Numbered from the stretch's first letter, positions 26,402 through 35,531 are shown. The stretch is 64,000 bases of DNA from Sphingomonas sp. QA11 (GCF_028473665.1 NZ_CP098774.1:4087501-4151500), one strand, 5' to 3'. Notes: generated by a model from the sequence alone, not told the origin. A program made the numbers and translations.

Positions 26402-26891
26402 CGGTCCCTCCTCGGCCGCGCCCCGCAAGGTTGGTCAGCGCCGGGCCGGACACGCGATTGACGGTCCAGTCGTCCATCGGCACCGCGCCCATCGCCTTGT
26501 AGAACTCGATCGCCTTCTCGTTCCAGTCGAGCACCGCCCATTCGAAACGGGTGCAGCCCCGGTCGACCGCGATCCCCGCGAGATGCCGCAGCAAGGCCGC
26601 GCCGACTCCCTGTCCACGCGCCTCCGGCGTCACGTACAGATCCTCCAGATACAGGCCGCGCCAGCCGGTCCAGGTCGAGAAATTGTGGAAGAACAGCGCC
26701 ATGCCAAGCGGCGTCCCGTCCTGCTCGGCGATCACCGCCTCGACGGCCGGGTGGTCGCCAAACATCGCCTCGTACAGCAACGCCTCGGTCGCCACGACCT
26801 TGTCGGCCTCGCGCTCGAACTCGGCAAGCTCGCGCACGAAGCGCATGATGGTGGCGACGTCGTCGGGAGTGGCGAAACGGAGTTGGGTCAT
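26376..26891 (-). CDS. GNAT-family N-acetyltransferase
   Basis: 171 residues, acetyl-CoA-dependent. The pyrophosphate-binding loop is TPEARGQGVGAALLRHL, preceded by GLYLEDLYV and followed by WAVLDWNEKAIEFYKAMGAV, the layout of diamine-acetyltransferase-like GNATs. ATG 26891 overlaps the stop of the upstream EamA transporter (ATGA). A much longer frame upstream in the same phase is a shadow of that transporter. Substrate unknown. Confidence 0.92.
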   Translation of the reverse strand: MTQLRFATPDDVATIMRFVRELAEFEREADKVVATEALLYEAMFGDHPAVEAVIAEQDGTPLGMALFFHNFSTWTGWRGLYLEDLYVTPEARGQGVGAALLRHLAGIAVDRGCTRFEWAVLDWNEKAIEFYKAMGAVPMDDWTVNRVSGPALTNLAGRGRGGTDGVRPGAG

Positions 26892-27796
26892 GCTGCGGCC
26901 TCTGTCTGCGGGGCGGGCGCGGCGGTGCCGCGAATGGCGGCGAGGCAACCGGCGATGATCAGGCCGGCTCCCGCCACGGTGTAGAGCGAGACATGCTCGC
27001 CAAAGACGATCCAGCCAAGCATCGCCGCCCAGATAAAGGCGGTGTATTCGACCGGCGCAAGGATCTGCGCCTCGGCCCGGCCATAAGCCCAGGCGAGCGC
27101 CGCCGCCGAGAAGGTGCCGAGCAATGTCGCCAGGCCGATCGCGGGCAACTGCCCCACGGAGGGCATCACCGCGAACCAGGGCGCGCCGATCAGGAGCAGC
27201 ACGCCGATCACCCCGCCGGTGAACAGCGTCACCTCGATCGGATCGGCAAGCTGCGCCTGCTTGCGCAGCAGGACCAGGCTGAAACCATACAGGAAGGACG
27301 CCAGGATGATCGCGCCCGACCCGAGCAGAGTCTCGCTCGACGCGCCAGTCTTCGCCTGCCCCCAGGCGATCACCACCACGCCAACGCTCGCAATCACCGA
27401 TCCAAGGATCGCCGCGCGCCGGATCTGCTCGCCGAGCATCGCCGCCGCCAGGTACAGCGCGACCAGCGGCGCGAGGAAGGTCAGCGCCACGCCCTGCGCC
27501 ATCGGCACGCGGACCAGACCCCAGAAGAACAGCAGCACCGACATCCCGGCGGCAAAGCCGCGCCCGATATGCAGGTTGAGCGCCAGGCGCGCCGGCCATT
27601 TATTACCACGAATAATGAAGATCGTGCCGGTCAGCACGGCACCGGCGACCGACCGCCACAGCACGGCGCTATAAGCGCCGCTGGCGATGCTCAGCCCCTT
27701 CATCACCGCATCCATCGCCGAATAGGTCGCGATGCCGGCCGCAGCGACGGAAAAAGCCAGCGCCGGGCCGACGCTGCGAGGGGTAGGCATGGTCAT
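26888..27796 (-). CDS. DMT-superfamily (EamA) transporter
   Basis: 302 residues with ten membrane segments in two EamA repeats (about 10-140 and 155-290), the second containing PVEYTAFIWAAMLGWIVFGE. Likely an exporter of small metabolites. ATG 27796 is two bases past the vapC stop, ATG 27790 is an alternative; the open frame reaches 27844. Coupled to the GNAT gene by ATGA. Confidence 0.88.
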   Translation of the reverse strand: MTMPTPRSVGPALAFSVAAAGIATYSAMDAVMKGLSIASGAYSAVLWRSVAGAVLTGTIFIIRGNKWPARLALNLHIGRGFAAGMSVLLFFWGLVRVPMAQGVALTFLAPLVALYLAAAMLGEQIRRAAILGSVIASVGVVVIAWGQAKTGASSETLLGSGAIILASFLYGFSLVLLRKQAQLADPIEVTLFTGGVIGVLLLIGAPWFAVMPSVGQLPAIGLATLLGTFSAAALAWAYGRAEAQILAPVEYTAFIWAAMLGWIVFGEHVSLYTVAGAGLIIAGCLAAIRGTAAPAPQTEAAA

Positions 27797-27798
27797 GG

Positions 27799-28179
27799 TC
27801 AGCGGATCAAGCGGATATCGACGCCCAGGTCCAGTTCGGCCCATGCACGATCTGCTGTCAGCACCGGGCAGTCGAGATCGAGCGCCAGCGCGAGGCAGGC
27901 GCGATCGCCCAGCGACAGGCCCCTTGGTCGTGTCGCGAGCCGCAATCCTGCCGCCAATTCGGCCTGTCGCCGGTCAAATGCCGACACCGTCAATCTGAAC
28001 CTGTCGACCAGCGCGAGCGCGTCGAGAGCAGCAAAGCCACGGTCGATCGCGCGGGAAACCGATTCCGACAGATTGACGGCGGACATCACTGCCTCCTGCA
28101 GAGCCGGAAGGACCCGATCACCGCCGGGTTCGTCGAGCAGCACGGCAAGCAGCGCTGAAGCGTCGAGGACCTGCCTCAC
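27799..28179 (-). CDS. vapC: PIN-domain toxin, VapC family
   Basis: 126-residue PIN ribonuclease. Acidic active-site residues are visible in VLDASALLAVLLDEPGGD (Asp), VNLSESVSRA (Glu), LSLGDRACLALAL (Asp) and VLTADRAW (Asp). The start overlaps the antitoxin stop (ATGA), the usual coupling of vapBC. Expected to cleave specific RNAs when free of antitoxin. Confidence 0.92.
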   Translation of the reverse strand: MRQVLDASALLAVLLDEPGGDRVLPALQEAVMSAVNLSESVSRAIDRGFAALDALALVDRFRLTVSAFDRRQAELAAGLRLATRPRGLSLGDRACLALALDLDCPVLTADRAWAELDLGVDIRLIR

Positions 28180-28418
28180 TCCTCACCCCAGTCAGCCCTG
28201 CGCTCGGCAAGGAACTGATCGACGCTGTATCCTTCGCCGACCATGGTCCGGAACTCTTTCTGCACCTCGCGCACGACCTGGGCGTAGGTCTTGATGACGA
28301 TCGAATCGCCTTCCCGCTCCAGCACGAGCGAGTCGCCGGTCTGAAAGCCCAACGCCTTACGCAGTTCAGCGGGGATGACGATCTTGCCGCCGGCAATCAG
28401 CTTGGCTTGATAGGTCAT
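28176..28418 (-). CDS. vapB: AbrB/MazE-like antitoxin, VapB
   Basis: 80 residues with an N-terminal swapped-hairpin SpoVT-AbrB domain (GGKIVIPAELRKALGFQTGD) and a C-terminal toxin-binding tail (FLAERRADWGEE). Such antitoxins bind their own promoter with the toxin. First gene of the vapBC pair, 75 bases from ispG, with no sign of a mobile element. Confidence 0.9.
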   Translation of the reverse strand: MTYQAKLIAGGKIVIPAELRKALGFQTGDSLVLEREGDSIVIKTYAQVVREVQKEFRTMVGEGYSVDQFLAERRADWGEE

Positions 28419-28493
28419 GATGCGCGCTCCAGGCCCTACCTGAGGATATCAGACCCATCATGCGACTACCACCCTTCCCGGTGCACCTCTCCG

Positions 28494-29612
28494 TCAGGCG
28501 GCGGCGCGTGCCTCGTCCGCCGCCTCAATCTCGGCTGCCTTCGCCTCGACCAGCTTGACGATATGCTCGATCATGTCCTCGCTCTGGACGGTGTGATCGG
28601 TGACGCCCGACAGATAGACCATGTGCTTGCCGTTGCCGCCGCCGGTCAGCCCGATATCGGTCTCGCGCGCCTCGCCGGGACCGTTGACGACGCAGCCGAG
28701 CACCGACAGCGACATCGGCGTGCGGATATGCTGGAGCCGTTCCTCGAGCGCCTGCACAGTGCGGATCACGTCGAAGCCCTGGCGCGCGCAGCTCGGGCAG
28801 GAAACCACCCGGACGCCGCGGTTGCGGATGCCGAGCGCCTTGAGGATCTCGAAGCCGACGCGGACCTCCTCCTCGGGCTCGGCGGAGAGCGAGACGCGGA
28901 TCGTGTCGCCGATACCGTACCAGAGCAGCGAGCCGATCCCGATCGCCGACTTGACCGTCCCGCCGACGAAGCCGCCCGCCTCCGTAATGCCGAGATGGAG
29001 CGGGCAATCGACGACCTCGGCCAGTTGCTGATAGGCGGCGACCGCAAGAAACAGGTCCGACGCCTTCACCGCGACCTTATATTCGTGGAAGTCGTGATCC
29101 TGCAGGATCTTGATGTGATCCAGCGCGCTCTCGACGAGCGCTTCGGGGCACGGCTCGCCATATTTTTCGAGCAGGTCCTTCTCCAGGCTGCCTGCATTCA
29201 CCCCGATACGGATCGCGCAGCCATTGGCCTTGGCCGCGTTGACGACCTCCCGCACACGATCCGACGAGCCGATATTGCCCGGGTTGATTCGCAGACAGGC
29301 AGCACCGGCATCGGCCGCTTCGAGCGCGCGCTTGTAATGGAAATGGATGTCGGCGACGATCGGCACGCGACTGGCGCGGACGATCTGCTTCAGCGCCGCC
29401 GTGCTCTCAACATCGGGGCAGGAGACGCGGATGATGTCGACCCCGGCGTCCTCGCAGCGGCGGATCTGGTCGATCGTCGCCTTCGCATCGGAGGTCGGCG
29501 TGTTGGTCATGGTCTGGACGGTGACGGGCGCGTCGCCGCCGACAGGAACGTTGCCGACCATGATCTGGCGGCTCTGACGGCGCGTGATGTCGCGCCAGGG
29601 ACGAATGGACAT
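28494..29612 (-). CDS. ispG: 4-hydroxy-3-methylbut-2-en-1-yl diphosphate synthase (flavodoxin-type)
   Basis: Sixth (penultimate) step of the MEP isoprenoid pathway, converting methylerythritol cyclodiphosphate to HMBPP with a 4Fe-4S cluster. 372 residues; cluster ligands lie in VSCPSCARQGFDV and VLGCVVNGPGEA. N-terminal TIM-barrel motifs include GGDAPVTVQTMTNTPT and INPGNIGS. ATG 29612 (MSIRPWRDITRR) is chosen; the frame stays open to 29651. Confidence 0.96.
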   Translation of the reverse strand: MSIRPWRDITRRQSRQIMVGNVPVGGDAPVTVQTMTNTPTSDAKATIDQIRRCEDAGVDIIRVSCPDVESTAALKQIVRASRVPIVADIHFHYKRALEAADAGAACLRINPGNIGSSDRVREVVNAAKANGCAIRIGVNAGSLEKDLLEKYGEPCPEALVESALDHIKILQDHDFHEYKVAVKASDLFLAVAAYQQLAEVVDCPLHLGITEAGGFVGGTVKSAIGIGSLLWYGIGDTIRVSLSAEPEEEVRVGFEILKALGIRNRGVRVVSCPSCARQGFDVIRTVQALEERLQHIRTPMSLSVLGCVVNGPGEARETDIGLTGGGNGKHMVYLSGVTDHTVQSEDMIEHIVKLVEAKAAEIEAADEARAAA

Positions 29613-29672
29613 GGAATTTCCTCGCTTCGCGGCCCCTATAGCGCCGGACAAGCGCGCAAGAAAGCACGAGCC

Positions 29673-30512
29673 TCAGCCCTGCATCGAATCCCGATAGCGA
29701 CGGCTGCCGCGCAGGCTCGTCCCGTCAGCGAGGGTGACGGTGAAATCGCCGCTCCGATCGGTCTCGACCCGTCTCACCGCGGCCCGGCGGACCAGGCGAC
29801 TGCGATGGATCTGGACGAAGCCGGATCCAAGCTCCGCCGCGACCGCGACCAGGGTTGCGCGGTGGAGCAGGGTCCGCCCATGCCAGGCCAGTTCGACATA
29901 GTTGCCGGCGGCATTGACGTGATCGATCTCCTCGACCGGAATCTGATGCGACACCGCCCCGTCCACTATCTTCAGGATGCGCGGCGACGCCGGGATATGC
30001 CTCGTCTCCCCGACGCGCGCGAACAGCCACTGGGCGATCGCGATAAGGCCGGCAAACTGGAGATAGGAGGCGAAGTCCTTGCGAAATTCGTAGAGGATCG
30101 GGTTGGAGAGCCGGTTCAAGAACAGATACTGCCCGCCCTCCGCTGCGTAGTAGAGCTTTCGCAGGACCGTCATCAGCGCCATGTGGGCCAGCGACAACGG
30201 CACGCTGGCGAGTACGATCAGCAACAGCACGACGGCCCAGGAAAAGCGCGGCGGCCGCAAATGCCCGATCAGCCACCAGATCGCGGGCGCCACCGTCAGC
30301 CACGCGACGATGCTGGTGACTTCCCAGACCCAGACATGCGCCTTGGTCTCGTGCGTGCCCGCAAGGGCAAGATCACTCATCGTCGATTCGGCGTTGGCGA
30401 TCATCACGGCGACGAGGATCACGAGGAAGCCGCCGCCGAGAATGAGGGCGAGCCGGCGCTGCGCACCGTTCATCCCGCCTCCGCCGCCATTCGTCCCCAT
30501 CGTTCTGGCCAT
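29673..30512 (-). CDS. Membrane-anchored LytTR DNA-binding regulator
   Basis: About 279 residues with four N-terminal membrane segments (to about residue 165) and a C-terminal LytTR domain (PVEEIDHVNAAGNYVELAWH ... IHRSRLVRRAAV). This membrane-tethered layout is common in sphingomonads; such proteins bind DNA without a receiver domain. ATG 30512 has AGGGA; ATG 30473 with GGAGG close by is also possible. Divergent from two acyltransferase genes, which are its likely targets. Confidence 0.85.
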   Translation of the reverse strand: MARTMGTNGGGGGMNGAQRRLALILGGGFLVILVAVMIANAESTMSDLALAGTHETKAHVWVWEVTSIVAWLTVAPAIWWLIGHLRPPRFSWAVVLLLIVLASVPLSLAHMALMTVLRKLYYAAEGGQYLFLNRLSNPILYEFRKDFASYLQFAGLIAIAQWLFARVGETRHIPASPRILKIVDGAVSHQIPVEEIDHVNAAGNYVELAWHGRTLLHRATLVAVAAELGSGFVQIHRSRLVRRAAVRRVETDRSGDFTVTLADGTSLRGSRRYRDSMQG

Positions 30513-30601
30513 CGTCCCTGTGATGCCGCGTTCCGCCCCTCCCCGATACCGGGCCAGGCGGGCCCTCGCTAGCCGTTGCCGATCGATCATGGAGAGGCGC
30601 G

Positions 30602-31765
30602 ATGGAACGACATTACGGAATGGACTGGCTGAGGATCGGGGCGTTCGGCCTGCTGATCTTCTATCATGTCGGCATGGTCTTCGTGACCTGGGGCTTTCAT
30701 GTGAAGACCGCTGACCCGGCCGAGTGGGTGGCGGTGCCGATGCTGCTGACCAATGCCTGGCGGCTGACCCTGCTCTTCGTCGTCTCGGGCTTCGCCAGTC
30801 GCGCGCTGTTCGCCAAATCGACCGGCATTCGCGGCTTCCTCGGCAACCGCAATGCGCGCCTGCTCCTGCCCCTCGCCTTCGGCGTCGTCGCGATCGTGCC
30901 GCCGCAAAGCTGGGTCGAGCTTGTAACCCAACATGGCTATGCGCACAGTTTCCCCTGGTTTCTCGCGCATGACTATTTCCGTTTCGGCACGCTGGACGGG
31001 GTCATCCTGCCAACCTGGAACCATCTGTGGTTCGTCGCCTATCTCTGGGTCTACACCCTCGCCCTTGCGCCGTTGCTGGCACCGCGCCTGCCCGGCGTGC
31101 AGGCAATGTTCGACCGGCTGTTCGGCGGACCTGGCGTGCTCTGGATCCCGCTCGCCTGGCTGCTCCTGATCCGGATGGCCCTGTTCCCCAATGTGGATGA
31201 AACACACGACCTAGTCACCGACGGGGTCGCGCATCTGCAATATTTCCTCGCCCTCCTGTTCGGCTTCGGCCTGGCCGGTTCACGGCCGGCGCGGGCGGCG
31301 CTCGCGCGATTCTGGGTGCCTGCGGCAGTGCTTGCGGTGGCGAGCTATGCGATCGTCGCCTCGGTCGCGATCGCCTATCCCGGCTTCGCGATCCCTACCC
31401 GGGCGATCGCGCGAACCTTCCATGTCGCCCGCGAGGTGCAATGCTGGGCGAGCATCGCCGCGCTGATCGGCATTGCCGAGCGCTTCTGGAACCGGGACCA
31501 TGCGTGGCGGCCGATGCTGACCGAAGCTGTCTTCCCCTTCTACATCATCCACCAGACGGTGATCGTGGTGGTGGAATATTGGCTGAAGCCACTCGACATC
31601 GGCCCGGTCGCCGAGTTCGCGATCCTCGTCCCGGCGACGGTGGCAGGATGCTGGGCCTTCTACCTGATCGGCCGCAGGATCGGCTGGCTTCGGCCGCTGA
31701 TCGGCCTGCGGCGGAAGGCCGCCGCGAAACGGGAGGCGGTCGCCGCGGCCCCCCAGGCAGCCTGA
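30602..31765 (+). CDS. Acyltransferase-3 family membrane protein, copy 1
   Basis: 387 residues, about ten membrane segments. The family His is in LIFYHVGMVF near the N-terminus, and the C-terminal FPFYIIHQTVIVVVEYW is typical of acyltransferase-3/OpgC-like proteins that O-acylate extracytoplasmic glycans. About four in five of the first 75 residues are identical to the next gene, so these are recent tandem duplicates. Divergent from the LytTR regulator with under 90 bases between them. Confidence 0.88.
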   Translation: MERHYGMDWLRIGAFGLLIFYHVGMVFVTWGFHVKTADPAEWVAVPMLLTNAWRLTLLFVVSGFASRALFAKSTGIRGFLGNRNARLLLPLAFGVVAIVPPQSWVELVTQHGYAHSFPWFLAHDYFRFGTLDGVILPTWNHLWFVAYLWVYTLALAPLLAPRLPGVQAMFDRLFGGPGVLWIPLAWLLLIRMALFPNVDETHDLVTDGVAHLQYFLALLFGFGLAGSRPARAALARFWVPAAVLAVASYAIVASVAIAYPGFAIPTRAIARTFHVAREVQCWASIAALIGIAERFWNRDHAWRPMLTEAVFPFYIIHQTVIVVVEYWLKPLDIGPVAEFAILVPATVAGCWAFYLIGRRIGWLRPLIGLRRKAAAKREAVAAAPQAA

Positions 31766-31772
31766 CCTGCCC

Positions 31773-31804
31773 GGCCAGGACGAGGCGACCGCCTCGTCTT
31801 GGCC
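31773..31804 (+). terminator. 14-bp stem hairpin between the two acyltransferase genes
   Basis: GGCCAGGACGAGGC and GCCTCGTCTTGGCC pair with one G-U and a four-base loop, starting eight bases after the first stop codon. There is no T-run, so it may be an attenuator, an RNA-stability stem or a factor-dependent terminator separating the duplicates. Confidence 0.5.
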
Positions 31805-31869
31805 ACCGCCCGCCGTGCGGCGTAACCCCTTGACTAGCCATGGCGTCAGGAAACGCTAAAGGCGCGCTC

Positions 31870-33045
31870 ATGGAACGGCACTACGGCCTGGACTGGCTCC
31901 GCATCGGCGCCTTCGGCCTACTCATCTTCTACCATGTCGGCATGGTCTTCGTGCCGTGGGACTTCCATGTGAAGACGGCCCACCCGATCGACTGGGTAGC
32001 GATCCCGATGCACACGACCAACAGCTGGCGGCTGATGCTGCTGTTCGTCGTATCGGGCTATGCCAGCCGGGCCCTGCTCGCCAAGAGCGCGGGGCCCGGC
32101 TCCTTTGTCGGATCGCGCAACAAAAGGCTGCTGATCCCACTGTTGTTCGGCATGGCGATCATCGTCCCGATCCAGCCCTGGGTCGAGCTGACCACCAAGC
32201 ACGGCTATGACGGCGGCTTCGGCTGGTTCTGGCTGCACGACTATTTCCGTTTCGGTACCTTCCACACCCTCCTCCTGCCAACCTGGCAGCATCTGTGGTT
32301 CGTGCTGTATCTCTGGGTCTATACGGTGGCGCTGGCCGGCGGCGTGTGGCTGATGCGCGGGCGCAGCCTGCAGGGGATCTTCGACCGGATTTTCGGCACC
32401 GTCGCGATCCTGCTGTTGCCCGTCGCCTGGCTGCTGGGCGTCGACCTGTATCTTCTGCCCGGCGCGCGCGAGACTCACGACCTGTTCAGCGATTCGATCG
32501 CGCATGCCCATTACCTGCCCGGCTTCCTGTTCGGCTTCGCGCTGGCACGGTCGGAACCGGCGATGGCAGCGATAGGACGCTGGTGGAAAACAGCGGGGAT
32601 CGTCGCGGTGCTGAGCTACGCAGCGGTCGCGGCGATCGAGCTGCGCTGGCCGGGCAGCGCCATGCCTTATCCATATGGCTATCTCTTCGCCTCGGCGCGG
32701 GCGATCCAGGGCTGGTGCGCGATCATCGCGCTCATCGGAATCGCCGAACGCTACTGGAACCACGACCATGCCTGGCGCCGGATGCTCACCGAAGCGGTGT
32801 TTCCCTTCTACATCATCCACCAGACGGTGATCGTCGCGGTCGAATGGGTGCTGCTGCCCTATGGCCTGCCCCCGCTGGCCGAGTTCGCGATCCTGGTCTT
32901 GGCGACGATCGCCGGATGCTGGGCCTTCTATCTTGTCGGGCGCGAGATCGGGTGGTTGCGGCCGCTGATCGGGCTGCGCGGCTTCATCGCGCCACGGCAT
33001 GCGCGCCCTTCCCCCAAACTGGCAACCGCGGAGACCCTGTCATGA
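31870..33045 (+). CDS. Acyltransferase-3 family membrane protein, copy 2
   Basis: 391 residues with the same architecture as copy 1: MERHYGLDWLRIGAFGLLIF at the start, HDYFRFGT in the middle and FPFYIIHQTVIVAVEWV near the end. ATG 31870 matches the paralogue start exactly, so the in-frame ATG at 31840 is rejected. It ends in an ATGA overlap with the isoaspartyl peptidase gene, so the two are translationally coupled although functionally unrelated at first sight. Confidence 0.88.
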   Translation: MERHYGLDWLRIGAFGLLIFYHVGMVFVPWDFHVKTAHPIDWVAIPMHTTNSWRLMLLFVVSGYASRALLAKSAGPGSFVGSRNKRLLIPLLFGMAIIVPIQPWVELTTKHGYDGGFGWFWLHDYFRFGTFHTLLLPTWQHLWFVLYLWVYTVALAGGVWLMRGRSLQGIFDRIFGTVAILLLPVAWLLGVDLYLLPGARETHDLFSDSIAHAHYLPGFLFGFALARSEPAMAAIGRWWKTAGIVAVLSYAAVAAIELRWPGSAMPYPYGYLFASARAIQGWCAIIALIGIAERYWNHDHAWRRMLTEAVFPFYIIHQTVIVAVEWVLLPYGLPPLAEFAILVLATIAGCWAFYLVGREIGWLRPLIGLRGFIAPRHARPSPKLATAETLS

Positions 33046-33968
33046 CCCAATCCGGCTGGACGCTCGTCATCCATGGCGGCGCAGGCATGATGACCCGCGA
33101 TCGCATCACCCCCGAACAGGATGCGGGCGCGCGATCCGCGCTGGGGCTGGCGCTCGACGCAGGATCGGCCGTGCTGGCGGCCGGCGGCAGCGCGCTCGAT
33201 GCCGTCGAGGCGGCGGTGCGCGTGCTTGAGGACGATCCGCATTTCAATGCCGGGCGCGGCGCCGCCTTGACTCATGAGGGAGTCGCCGAGCTCGACGCGG
33301 CGATCATGGAAGGAACCGGCCGGGATGCCGGCGCGGTCGCCGGGGTGACCGGCACCCGCCATCCGGTGAGTCTGGCCCGCGCGGTGATGGAGCAGAGCCG
33401 GCACGTGCTCCTCGGCGGCGAAGGCGCCGACCTGTTCTCGCGCGAGCATGGACTCGAACAGGCCGGCCAGGACTGGCTCGTCCTTCCCGAGCGCCGCCGG
33501 CAACTGGAGGAGTTGCAAGCGCGCGGCGCCGGTGCGTTCGACGTCGACATGAAATACGGCACGGTCGGCGCGGTGGCCCGCGATAGCGCCGGCCATGTCG
33601 CCGCGGCCACCTCCACCGGCGGCGTTACCGGCAAGCGCTGGGGCCGGATCGGCGATTCGCCGCTGATCGGCGCCGGCACCTATGCCGACGACCGGGCCGG
33701 TGCCGTCTCGGCCACCGGCTCAGGCGAATATTTCATCCGTGCCGGCGTCGCGCACGAAATCTGCGCCCGGGTGCGTCTGGCTGGCGTGCCGCTCCGGGTC
33801 GCGGCCGATGCGGTGATGGCCGACGTGCTGGCGCTGGGCGGCAAGGGCGGCGTGATCGTGACCGGGCCGGAAGGCGAGCCGGTCTGGAGCTTCACCACCG
33901 CCGGCATGTACCGGGGCCGTGCTGGATCGGACGGCGAGCGGACGATCGCGATCTACGGCGACGAATAG
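33042..33968 (+). CDS. iaaA: Isoaspartyl peptidase / L-asparaginase (Ntn hydrolase)
   Basis: 308-residue plant-type asparaginase precursor that self-cleaves before the catalytic threonine in MKYGTVGAVARD; downstream motifs ATSTGGVTGKRWGRIGDSP and GAGTYADD form the active site. The N-terminal subunit begins WTLVIHGGAG. It degrades isoaspartyl dipeptides from damaged proteins and has some asparaginase activity. Start ATG 33042 is coupled to the preceding acyltransferase. Confidence 0.94.
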   Translation: MTQSGWTLVIHGGAGMMTRDRITPEQDAGARSALGLALDAGSAVLAAGGSALDAVEAAVRVLEDDPHFNAGRGAALTHEGVAELDAAIMEGTGRDAGAVAGVTGTRHPVSLARAVMEQSRHVLLGGEGADLFSREHGLEQAGQDWLVLPERRRQLEELQARGAGAFDVDMKYGTVGAVARDSAGHVAAATSTGGVTGKRWGRIGDSPLIGAGTYADDRAGAVSATGSGEYFIRAGVAHEICARVRLAGVPLRVAADAVMADVLALGGKGGVIVTGPEGEPVWSFTTAGMYRGRAGSDGERTIAIYGDE

Positions 33969-34011
33969 CCCGTGCTTTCACGGTCAGGCCCGAACGGGTA
34001 GAGCGACAGCC

Positions 34012-34872
34012 ATGAGTCGCCTCCTCCCCGCTCTCGCCGCCGTCGCCCTCGCCGCGACTGCTTCCCCCGCCGCCGCCTATTGGGAATATGGCCACCAGAC
34101 CATCGCCCGGATCGCGCAGGCGAACGTGAAGCCGAAGACGCGAGTCGCGATCGACCGGCTGCTGCGCCGGTCGGCGCTGCTCGGCACGCCGACCTGTCCG
34201 GCGCGGTCGATCGAAGATGCCAGCGTCTGGGCCGACTGCGTCAAGACGATCAAGAGCCCGGACGGCAAGCGCCCGTTCGATTTCGCCTATAGCTGGCACT
34301 ATCAGAACGTGAACATCTGCAAGCCGTTCGATCTCGTCGTGCCGTGCAAGGACGGCAATTGCGTATCGGCGCAGATCGAGCGCGATGTGAAGCTGCTGCG
34401 CGACAAGACGACCCCCGTGAAGGATCGCGTCCAGGCGCTCGCCTTCCTGATTCATTTCGTCGGGGATCTGCACCAGCCGCTGCATGCCGGCGACAAGGCG
34501 GACAAAGGCGGCAACGATGCCAAGACAAGTTATGGCCTGTTGGCGACGCCGCGGCTCAACCTGCATACCGTGTGGGACGGCTATCTCGCCGAGCGCGCGA
34601 TCTCGACCCCGCCATCCGTAGTGCGGCACTATTCCGCGACCGAGCGGGCGACGATGGCAGCGGGCGACGTGACCGACTGGAGTCGCGAGAGCTGGCAGAT
34701 CGCGCGCGATTCAGCTTATGCCAGCGCAATGAAGGGCGATCCCTGCGCGCCGACGCCGGAGCACATGACGCTGGACGATGCGACGATCGCGTCGCTCGTT
34801 CCCGTCGAGCGGCTTGAGGTACAACGTGGCGGGCTTCGGCTGGCGAAGCTGCTCGACAAGGCGTTTTCCTGA
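34012..34872 (+). CDS. S1/P1-type secreted nuclease
   Basis: 286 residues with signal peptide (MSRLLPALAAVALAATASPA AAY). Zinc-binding pattern of the S1/P1 family: N-terminal Trp and His in YWEYGHQTIARIA, DASVWAD, YSWHYQN, the central FLIHFVGDLHQPLHAG, GGND, and NLHTVWDGY. Expected to degrade single-stranded RNA/DNA in the periplasm or outside, for phosphate or nucleoside scavenging. Four cysteines may form disulfides (CPAR, CVK, CKPF, CKDGNC). Confidence 0.93.
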   Translation: MSRLLPALAAVALAATASPAAAYWEYGHQTIARIAQANVKPKTRVAIDRLLRRSALLGTPTCPARSIEDASVWADCVKTIKSPDGKRPFDFAYSWHYQNVNICKPFDLVVPCKDGNCVSAQIERDVKLLRDKTTPVKDRVQALAFLIHFVGDLHQPLHAGDKADKGGNDAKTSYGLLATPRLNLHTVWDGYLAERAISTPPSVVRHYSATERATMAAGDVTDWSRESWQIARDSAYASAMKGDPCAPTPEHMTLDDATIASLVPVERLEVQRGGLRLAKLLDKAFS

Positions 34873-34929
34873 TCCGGGGCATGCGGCCCTACATCAAGCT
34901 CGCTGCTGCCGGATAAAATGCATTCTATC

Positions 34930-35199
34930 TTAACCGCGCGATCCCCAGCGCCAGCGCCAGCCGCCATCGGTCTTGCGCCAGCTGATCGTCACGAAAACCG
35001 CCATCAGCGTCACGCCGACGATGACCTTGAACAGGTCACCGGGCAGGAAACGGATGTCAAGCAGCAGCGCCGCGCAGAACCCCAGCGTCAGGGCCCATCC
35101 CTGCCATGTCACCGGTGTAGCGCCGAAACCGAACAGCTTGGGCGCGAACCAATAGCCTTCGCGCACATGGTACCAGCGCCTGATATGGTCCAATGCCAT
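34930..35199 (-). CDS. Small membrane protein of SPFH/RHH cassette
   Basis: About 89 residues with two or three membrane segments (TWQGWALTLGFCAALLLDI, FKVIVGVTLMAVFVTISW) and a basic Trp-rich end. ATG 35199 follows GGAGG at five bases. A longer start to 35319 would overlap the upstream RHH gene. No family recognised; same strand and order as the RHH and SPFH genes, so probably one operon. Confidence 0.65.
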   Translation of the reverse strand: MALDHIRRWYHVREGYWFAPKLFGFGATPVTWQGWALTLGFCAALLLDIRFLPGDLFKVIVGVTLMAVFVTISWRKTDGGWRWRWGSRG

Positions 35200-35302
35200 C
35201 ATCACCTCCATCAGCCGAACCGAACCGGCAGCCCGCAACCAGGCAGGGCGAACGAAATCGCGGCCAGCCAGGGAAACCGAGAGCGCGTCGTAAAGATACC
35301 GA

Positions 35303-35521
35303 TCATTCAATGCCTCCATCGTCCGTGGTCTTCGCCGGCCGCCCGCGCTTCGCGCGGACCGGCGCTTCGAGCTTCACGCCGCGCTTCGACAGCGCCTCGC
35401 GAACTAGGCATTCGAGCTGGGCGTTGACGCTCCGGAGGTCGGCCGCCGCCGCGCGCTCGACCGCCGCGTAGAGCGCTGGGTCGAGGCGCAGCGGAAACGC
35501 CTTTTTGGGGGGAGCGCTCAA
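35303..35521 (-). CDS. Ribbon-helix-helix (Arc/HicB-like) DNA-binding protein
   Basis: 72 residues. The ribbon strand is KKAFPLRLDPALYAAV, followed by helices with RSVNAQLECLVREAL, the Arc/MetJ/HicB pattern; the C-terminus has an AT-hook-like KRGRPAK. It lies ten bases after the SPFH gene. Likely an autorepressor; the 16-bp AT palindrome before the SPFH start is a natural candidate site. No toxin gene of HicA type is nearby. Confidence 0.8.
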   Translation of the reverse strand: MSAPPKKAFPLRLDPALYAAVERAAAADLRSVNAQLECLVREALSKRGVKLEAPVRAKRGRPAKTTDDGGIE

Positions 35522-35531
35522 CGAAACCGGC

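Noticed and set aside
27799..28418. vapBC as the seed of a defence island
   Set aside because: Neighbours are housekeeping genes (ispG, transporter, GNAT); no restriction, CBASS, retron or CRISPR components.
28407..30572. 721-codon plus-strand open frame
   Set aside because: Lies antisense to ispG and the LytTR gene, both well supported by motifs.
32295..33041. Upstream extension of the isoaspartyl peptidase frame
   Set aside because: Shadow of the second acyltransferase; the Ntn-hydrolase N-terminus starts at 33042 with ATGA coupling.
35303..35521. HicB antitoxin of a HicAB system
   Set aside because: No HicA-like toxin beside it; the gene follows an SPFH gene and fits better as an autoregulator.
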